A stretch of DNA of 18,703 nt from Euryarchaeota archaeon UBA126 (GTDB lineage Archaea > Thermoplasmatota > Poseidoniia > Poseidoniales > Thalassarchaeaceae). The DNA lies in contig DAMG01000032.1 in the NCBI GenBank assembly GCA_002497025.1, forward strand, positions 1-18,703, read 5' to 3'. The notes under the pieces are model-generated. The model saw nothing but the letters and a program-made list of their open reading frames with translations, made no database searches and was not told the DNA's origin. Positions within the stretch are counted from its first letter, which is position 1. Each line of letters opens with the position of its first letter. This document shows positions 13,949 to 18,703 of the stretch, piece after piece. Position numbers and translations under genes: made by a program.

Positions 13949-15421
13949 TCATCCCTTGATTACTGCGAAAGGTCGTAGTCTGGCAACGGGTCTTGCTAGA
14001 TTTGCCGCCTCGGTTAGTGCAATTACCTCATCCACATCTTTGTATGCCTCAGGAGCTTCTTCGGCTAGCACATTCGGGGTTTTCGCTCTAACATGAATTC
14101 CAGATTCCTCAAGTCTCTTTATGAGGGCAGAAGAATCTACGGATTTTCTTGCTGCAGTTCTAGACAATTGCCTTCCAGCGCCGTGACAAGAAGAAGAAAA
14201 TGCGTCATTAGATCCTGTTTTTGGCCCCGCCAATACCCAAGAAGCAGTACCCATATCCCCCGGTACCAAAACAGGCTGCCCAACACTTGAGAATCTGTTT
14301 GCTAGTTCTGGATGGTCTCCTCCAAGTGCACGAGTTGCCCCCTTCCTATGGACACAACATTTGCAGGATTTTCCATGAACAATATGGTCTTCGACTTTTG
14401 CTATATTATGGCTAACATCGTATACAACATCTAGTTCTCCATCAACTCCGAGTTTATTTCTGAGCACATTTCTCAATCTTTGTGTTAGTGCAGAACGGTT
14501 CGCAAAGGCATAATTTCCAGCTGCTCGCATCGCATCGAGATAGGCTGCTCCTTCTCTACTGAATATTGGTGCTGCTGCAAGTTGTCTATCCTGTAAACGA
14601 TAATCCCAATCTGGAGCGACCCAATGGTCTCCATCCCGTTGATATTTTCTTTCTATTTTTGCCACATGTTCACTGCATACCTGATGGCCAAGCCCTCTTG
14701 ACCCTGTATGAATCATCGCAGTAACTTGTCCTTCTCTTAATCCGTAAGCCTTTGCTGCAAGTGGGTCTTCAATCCTATCCACTATCTGTAATTCAAGGAA
14801 ATGATTGCCTGAACCCAATGTTCCAAGAGCCTTCATCCCTCGCTTCTGTGCTCTTTCACCTACATTTATTTCCGAACTATCCAATAATCCATTGGATTCT
14901 ATTGAGAGCAAATCCTCGGATTCACCCCACCCGATGTCTATTGCCGCTTTGGCACCCTCTGAAAGAACAGAAGCCATTGTCGTCTCATCTAGTTGTACGC
15001 CTCCTTTACTCGTTGCACCGGCAGGGATTTGGCTTGCAAGAGCATTGACTAGAGACTTTGGCTCAATGTCTGAAATCTCAACATCTAGTGAACATAACCG
15101 GACTCCGCAATTAATATCGAAACCCACACCACCAGGGGAAATCGCCCCTCCTAATTCTCCAGCGTTAACATCTGTGGCCACAACTCCTCCAATTGGAAAG
15201 CCATAGCCAAAATGCCAGTCAGCCATCGCCCAAGCATCACCAACGATTCCAGGCATCCCTGCAGTGTTGCAGAGTTGTTCTGGAGAGCGGTCATCACTAT
15301 GCGATTTCATATGATTTTCATCTGAAATTAATACTGCATCAGTAAGCATAGAACCATGTTTGGAGATACGCATTCTCCCCTTTCCATCACTATGAAGATG
15401 CTCACGCCAAGCAGCACTCAT
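13949..15421 (-). CDS. rtcB: RNA-splicing ligase RtcB
   Basis: Mn2+- and GTP-dependent RNA ligase that joins 2',3'-cyclic-phosphate and 5'-OH ends, as in archaeal tRNA exon ligation and RNA repair. The 490-residue protein (numbered from the ATG at 15421) has the full active site. This includes GGVGFDINCGVR with the metal ligands D102 and C105, GSGNHFLE with N206 and H207, HTGSRGLGH with H238, DVSHN with H338, and CHGAGRQLSR with H413, the residue guanylylated in known RtcB enzymes. HRKGATRA and the C-terminal YKDVDEV are also typical. There is no intein, which is frequent in archaeal rtcB genes. The frame extends to a TTG at 15472, but the added 17 residues look unlike the family. It diverges from alaS and is convergent with the HTHD gene. 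Confidence 0.97.
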   Translation of the reverse strand: MSAAWREHLHSDGKGRMRISKHGSMLTDAVLISDENHMKSHSDDRSPEQLCNTAGMPGIVGDAWAMADWHFGYGFPIGGVVATDVNAGELGGAISPGGVGFDINCGVRLCSLDVEISDIEPKSLVNALASQIPAGATSKGGVQLDETTMASVLSEGAKAAIDIGWGESEDLLSIESNGLLDSSEINVGERAQKRGMKALGTLGSGNHFLELQIVDRIEDPLAAKAYGLREGQVTAMIHTGSRGLGHQVCSEHVAKIERKYQRDGDHWVAPDWDYRLQDRQLAAAPIFSREGAAYLDAMRAAGNYAFANRSALTQRLRNVLRNKLGVDGELDVVYDVSHNIAKVEDHIVHGKSCKCCVHRKGATRALGGDHPELANRFSSVGQPVLVPGDMGTASWVLAGPKTGSNDAFSSSCHGAGRQLSRTAARKSVDSSALIKRLEESGIHVRAKTPNVLAEEAPEAYKDVDEVIALTEAANLARPVARLRPFAVIKG

Positions 15422-15510
15422 GGTAACTCGTGAAGTACCATTGATTTCAACACGCCGCAGCAGGATGAACAATTGCTTTCAAGACAACCTGTTCGATGGG
15501 TAAGGCGTAG

Positions 15511-15515
15511 GGAGG
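15511..15515 (+). promoter_or_regulatory. Shine-Dalgarno site of alaS
   Basis: GGAGG, seven bases before the ATG at 15523, is an unusually clear match to the anti-Shine-Dalgarno sequence for this window. It fixes the alaS start, unlike several neighbours that look leaderless or lack a clear site. Confidence 0.7.
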
Positions 15516-15522
15516 GGCAGAG

Positions 15523-18381
15523 ATGGCATTCGGAGAGACCAATATTCCATTTTGGCAAGAGTCTGGCCATTCCTGCAGAGAATGTACAGTAACCGGACTT
15601 AGGTTCTGGTCTAGAGACCCATCCCGCACTACTTCAGGAGATACAGTGGAAGATTCCTACACCTTCATTGGGAACCCGATAATCGAAGGATTCCCCATGC
15701 GTGGAAAGGCATTGAAAGATGCGATGCGAGAGGCGTTCTTAGATTACTTTGAACAAAGAGGACATGCTAGAATAGATCCATATCCAGTATTGGCAAGATG
15801 GCGGGATGATATTCACCTGACCATTGCCTCAATTGCTGATTTCCAACCACATGTAACAAGCGGATTAGTCCCCCCTCCCGCAAATCCTCTGGGAATTAGT
15901 CAGCCTTGTATTCGATTAACCGATGTAGCAGCAGTGGGCCGTTCTGGGCGCCATTTGACTACCTTCGAAATGATGGCACACCACGCCTTCAATCGGCCAG
16001 ATGAGGGAGATGTGATTTATTGGATTGACCAATGTGTTCGATATTGCGATGATATGTTAGTCAATACATTCGGAATTACACCTGAGGAGATCACTTACAT
16101 CGAAAATCCATGGTCAGGAGGTGGAAATGCTGGCCCTGCTCTAGAAGTGATAGTCGGCGGGCTGGAACTAGCTACTCTGGTATTCATGAATTTAGAGGAG
16201 CATGAAGATGGAGATATCGAAATCAAAGGGCTTCGTTATCGTGAAATGCCTCTGCAGATTATAGATACCGGTTATGGTTTGGAGAGGTTTTGCTGGGCAG
16301 CGGCAGGAACTTCTACAATTTACGAAGCAATATATCCAGAGTCTGTGGATTGGTTGAAGAAAATCGCGGGCTTTGATTCGATGGTTGAAGGATTAGGATT
16401 AGGAGTCGATACTGATGATTTACTCGCTGAACTTTCCCAACTTGCCGGTATTCTGAATATTGATGTTGGAACCGATGTCGACTCATTGTATCAAAGACTT
16501 GTTGAGAGATTAGGAGACGGAGGTGTAGAGATTACCGTTTCTAATCTAAAACGCCTTACTGAGCCACTTTCATCGATTTATGCAATACCTGATCATATGC
16601 ATGCTATTTGCAATATGTTAGGTGATGGTTTAGTCCCTAGTAATGCAAAAGGCGGCTATCTTGCTCGAATGATGGCTCGTAGAGTTTGTAGAATGAAAGG
16701 CGATTTGGGTATCGAAATATCGTTGACTGAATTGGCTGCACATCATATCGACACTCACCTCGATATTGCTGGATTTGTTCAGAGCAGGGAAGGAATTCTA
16801 ACAATACTATCGATAGAAGAGGCACGTTATCATGAGATGTTGAGGAAGGGCGAGGCCGCGGTTAGAACAGCACTCAGAGAAATTCCTAAAGATGCAAAGG
16901 AAGCTCCAGATGAGATATTATTTCGTTTAGCAGAAGAAAGAGGTTTGAATCCTGAAATGGTAGTTTCCATTGCCGCAAAACTAGGTTGGAAAGAAATCTC
17001 TGTTAGAGTGGGCTTTGCAGCCGATATGGCGGCTAGAAATGCTGAGAGAACAAAGACCGCTGCAAAGGCTAAATCCAAACGAGAAATTTTCCAATCTGAT
17101 ATCCCCCCTACTCAGCAAGATTACTATTCAGACACTAGTCAAACTGAATTTAGTGCGTCGGTTCTTGATTGCAACTCTCTTACTCAAATTCAAATCGAAT
17201 CTCTAAATCTATCATCTGAGGTCGTAGTTACACCCACGCATTATGTCGTGCTCGATAGGACTCTATTCTACCCTGAGGGTGGTGGCCAACTCGGTGATCA
17301 GGGAACTTTAGGGAAAGCAAAAGTTGTCGATACTCGAATTGAAAATGGGGTGATATATCACCTAACTAATTGCTCAGTTGAAGAAGGGGTAATTTCTGGT
17401 CAAATCGATTGGGAAAGAAGGCGACAATTGATGGATCATCATACTGCGGTTCACATAGTTGGTGGAAGCGCCCGTGCTATACTAGGCCCTCATATTTGGC
17501 AAGCCGGCTCAAACAAGGGTGGGCGATATGCAAGAATTGACTTAACACATTACTCGCGACTTTCACGAGACGATTTAGATAAAATTGAAGATCATGCTAA
17601 TGACATTATTGCAAAGAATCCCGTTGTGGAAAAATTAGTTCTTGATAGAGCTGAAGCAGATTTGCAATTTGGCTTCGAATTATACCAGGGTGGGCCGCCC
17701 AAACATAGTCAAATTCGGATAATAAAAATCGGCGAACACGACGTACAGGCCTGCGGAGGAACCCACCACGACAATACTGGAGAAGTTGCTGAACTTCGCA
17801 TTATTCGCTCTAGTCAAGTCCAAGACGGGGTCGAGCGTCTGCAAATCGTGGCAGGGGAGACGGCACGCGAGCACGCCCGGATTCAAGAACGCCTCTTGAA
17901 CGAGTCGAGTGAGGTTCTCGGAGTATCTCCTGAGGACCTTCCAAGTGCAGTATCACGTTTCTTTGATGAGTGGAAATCTCAGCAGAAGAAGATAGAATCT
18001 TTAGAATCAGAAATCGTCCGACTGCGAACCAGCGGCGGCGGAGATGGCGCAGTCGAGAAAGATGGAATTCGTTATGCTGTAATGGAGGTTGGAGGCGATA
18101 TGAAAGCCGTTATGTCTATGCTCAGCCAGTTAACTCGAGACCCTCAAAAACCGACTCTAGCGGTTCTTGGAACTAGAGATGGCGGAGGTAAACTAATCGT
18201 CGCCAGCACTGAAGGAACCATCGCCGCCGAGAAACACGATGCTAATGATATTCTGCGAGCCATCGCCGGTCACATCAATGGTGGTGGCGGAGGCCGCCCG
18301 ACGATGGCCCAAGGTGGCGGGTCAAATCCTGATGGAATTCCCGAAGCATTGGAAGCCGCTCGTAATCTACTCGGGTTGTGA
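15523..18381 (+). CDS. alaS: Alanyl-tRNA synthetase, archaeal type
   Basis: Class II synthetase of 952 residues that charges tRNA-Ala. The N-terminus has the archaeal extension (FW..SGHSCREC...RFWSRDP...YTFIG, 10-50). Catalytic motifs follow: RWRDDIHLTIASIADFQPHV (92-111), PPPANPLGISQPCIRL (117-132), RHLTTFEMMAHHAFN (143-157), GGGNAGPALEVIVGGLE (199-215) and DTGYGLERF (248-256). A helical tRNA-binding region includes LGDGLVPSNAKGGYLARMMARR (in part, about 366-388). The editing domain carries HHTAVH (H640, H644) and CGGTHH (C744, H748), the zinc-binding residues for hydrolysis of Ser/Gly-tRNA-Ala. A C-terminal DHHA1-type domain ends with GGGGGRPTMAQGGG. The N-terminal cysteine set is incomplete: CREC is present, but the second pair usual in archaeal AlaRS is replaced (TSGDTVED). 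An aminotransferase starts five bases downstream. Confidence 0.98.
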   Translation: MAFGETNIPFWQESGHSCRECTVTGLRFWSRDPSRTTSGDTVEDSYTFIGNPIIEGFPMRGKALKDAMREAFLDYFEQRGHARIDPYPVLARWRDDIHLTIASIADFQPHVTSGLVPPPANPLGISQPCIRLTDVAAVGRSGRHLTTFEMMAHHAFNRPDEGDVIYWIDQCVRYCDDMLVNTFGITPEEITYIENPWSGGGNAGPALEVIVGGLELATLVFMNLEEHEDGDIEIKGLRYREMPLQIIDTGYGLERFCWAAAGTSTIYEAIYPESVDWLKKIAGFDSMVEGLGLGVDTDDLLAELSQLAGILNIDVGTDVDSLYQRLVERLGDGGVEITVSNLKRLTEPLSSIYAIPDHMHAICNMLGDGLVPSNAKGGYLARMMARRVCRMKGDLGIEISLTELAAHHIDTHLDIAGFVQSREGILTILSIEEARYHEMLRKGEAAVRTALREIPKDAKEAPDEILFRLAEERGLNPEMVVSIAAKLGWKEISVRVGFAADMAARNAERTKTAAKAKSKREIFQSDIPPTQQDYYSDTSQTEFSASVLDCNSLTQIQIESLNLSSEVVVTPTHYVVLDRTLFYPEGGGQLGDQGTLGKAKVVDTRIENGVIYHLTNCSVEEGVISGQIDWERRRQLMDHHTAVHIVGGSARAILGPHIWQAGSNKGGRYARIDLTHYSRLSRDDLDKIEDHANDIIAKNPVVEKLVLDRAEADLQFGFELYQGGPPKHSQIRIIKIGEHDVQACGGTHHDNTGEVAELRIIRSSQVQDGVERLQIVAGETAREHARIQERLLNESSEVLGVSPEDLPSAVSRFFDEWKSQQKKIESLESEIVRLRTSGGGDGAVEKDGIRYAVMEVGGDMKAVMSMLSQLTRDPQKPTLAVLGTRDGGGKLIVASTEGTIAAEKHDANDILRAIAGHINGGGGGRPTMAQGGGSNPDGIPEALEAARNLLGL

Positions 18382-18386
18382 AATAA

Positions 18387-18703
18387 ATGGTAGAATACGT
18401 CGATGTTTCTCAGCGAGCCGCTGCTATAGAATATGCGATTAGAGATGTTGTCGTTCCAGCCATTGAGTTGGAGAAGCAAGGGCATGAAATTATCCGATTA
18501 AACATTGGAGATCCATTGGCTTACGAAGGATTGCCAACACCCGAACACATGATTGCAGCATACAAGCGAGCGTTGGATTCGCAAGATAATGGCTACGGCC
18601 CTTCGTACGGAATTCCTTCACTCAGGCAGGCTATTGCCAAAGCTGAATCCGGCAAAGGCTGGGATTGTTCAGAAGATGATGTATATGTTACGCACGGAGT
18701 AAC
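18387..18703 (+). CDS. Class I/II PLP-dependent aminotransferase, N-terminal part (3' end outside window)
   Basis: The first 105 residues of a fold-type I aminotransferase of the aspartate/alanine/aromatic group, which transfers an amino group between an amino acid and a 2-oxo acid. Visible: an N-terminal helix, LNIGDPLAYEGLPTPEHM (38-55), and NGYGPSYGIPSLRQAIA (68-84), the conserved segment before the cofactor-binding core, then the strand VYVTHGV (99-105) at the truncation. The PLP lysine lies beyond the window, so substrate preference cannot be judged. Homologues in archaea are often annotated as AspC- or AlaT-like. The ATG at 18387 is five bases after the alaS stop, so co-transcription with alaS is likely. 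Confidence 0.9.
   Translation, partial: MVEYVDVSQRAAAIEYAIRDVVVPAIELEKQGHEIIRLNIGDPLAYEGLPTPEHMIAAYKRALDSQDNGYGPSYGIPSLRQAIAKAESGKGWDCSEDDVYVTHGV

Noticed and set aside
13635..13952. Open frame of 105 codons on the minus strand
   Set aside because: Antisense to the HTHD-motif gene, whose motifs support the plus-strand reading.
14805..15206. Open frame of 133 codons on the plus strand
   Set aside because: It lies wholly antisense to rtcB, which has an intact active site throughout; the translation has no recognisable motif.
13949..15472. TTG start for rtcB at 15472
   Set aside because: The extra 17 residues do not resemble RtcB N-termini; the ATG at 15421 gives the usual family length.

Overview
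The window looks like a compact archaeal chromosome segment, most likely from an uncultivated marine euryarchaeon of the Marine Group II/III type (Candidatus Poseidoniia). The taxonomic call is an inference. It rests on the archaeal-form alanyl-tRNA synthetase, an HVO_0476-type zinc-finger protein (a euryarchaeal family), a tRNA-Thr with U73, TATA-like promoter elements instead of -35/-10 boxes, and a giant N-glycosylation-rich surface protein with a C-terminal membrane anchor. GC content is moderate. No transposase, integrase, phage gene or CRISPR array was seen.

Layout. Positions 2-634 (+) carry the 3' end of a proline dehydrogenase. It abuts a convergent HVO_0476-family zinc-finger gene (635-1267, -). 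A class I methyltransferase-like gene (about 1346-2140, +) diverges from the zinc-finger gene and converges, with an 82-nt overlap, on a three-gene minus-strand operon. Read 5' to 3', that operon encodes a six-helix membrane protein with a C-terminal double zinc ribbon (3975-5138), an 86-residue two-helix membrane protein (3725-3985), and a membrane-tethered subtilisin-like protease (2059-3723). Its start/stop junctions overlap or touch, so the three products are probably made together. This is the best candidate in the window for an undescribed multi-protein system.

Positions 5139-5630 hold two divergent tRNA genes, tRNA-Ser(GGA) (-) and tRNA-Thr(GGU) (+), a T-run terminator, a perfect 8-bp inverted repeat and a TATA-like box. 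The last two precede a 6.8-kb gene (5631-12440) for a secreted, cell-surface protein of about 2270 residues. It has jelly-roll/MAM-like modules, Ig-like and CARDB-like modules, an EF-hand-like loop, one C-terminal transmembrane helix and a Tyr/Asp/Glu tail.

The right part is mostly housekeeping: a 61-residue helical protein (12573-12758, +), an HhH-GPD DNA glycosylase (12760-13389, -), a membrane-anchored His-rich protein with an HTHD motif (13431-13934, +), the RNA ligase RtcB (13949-15421, -), archaeal AlaRS (15523-18381, +), and the start of a class I aminotransferase (18387 to the window end, +) five bases after alaS. RtcB joins tRNA exons and repairs RNA; AlaRS charges tRNA-Ala. Gene density is very high: the four convergent gene pairs have gaps of 0, minus 82, 1 and 14 nt.
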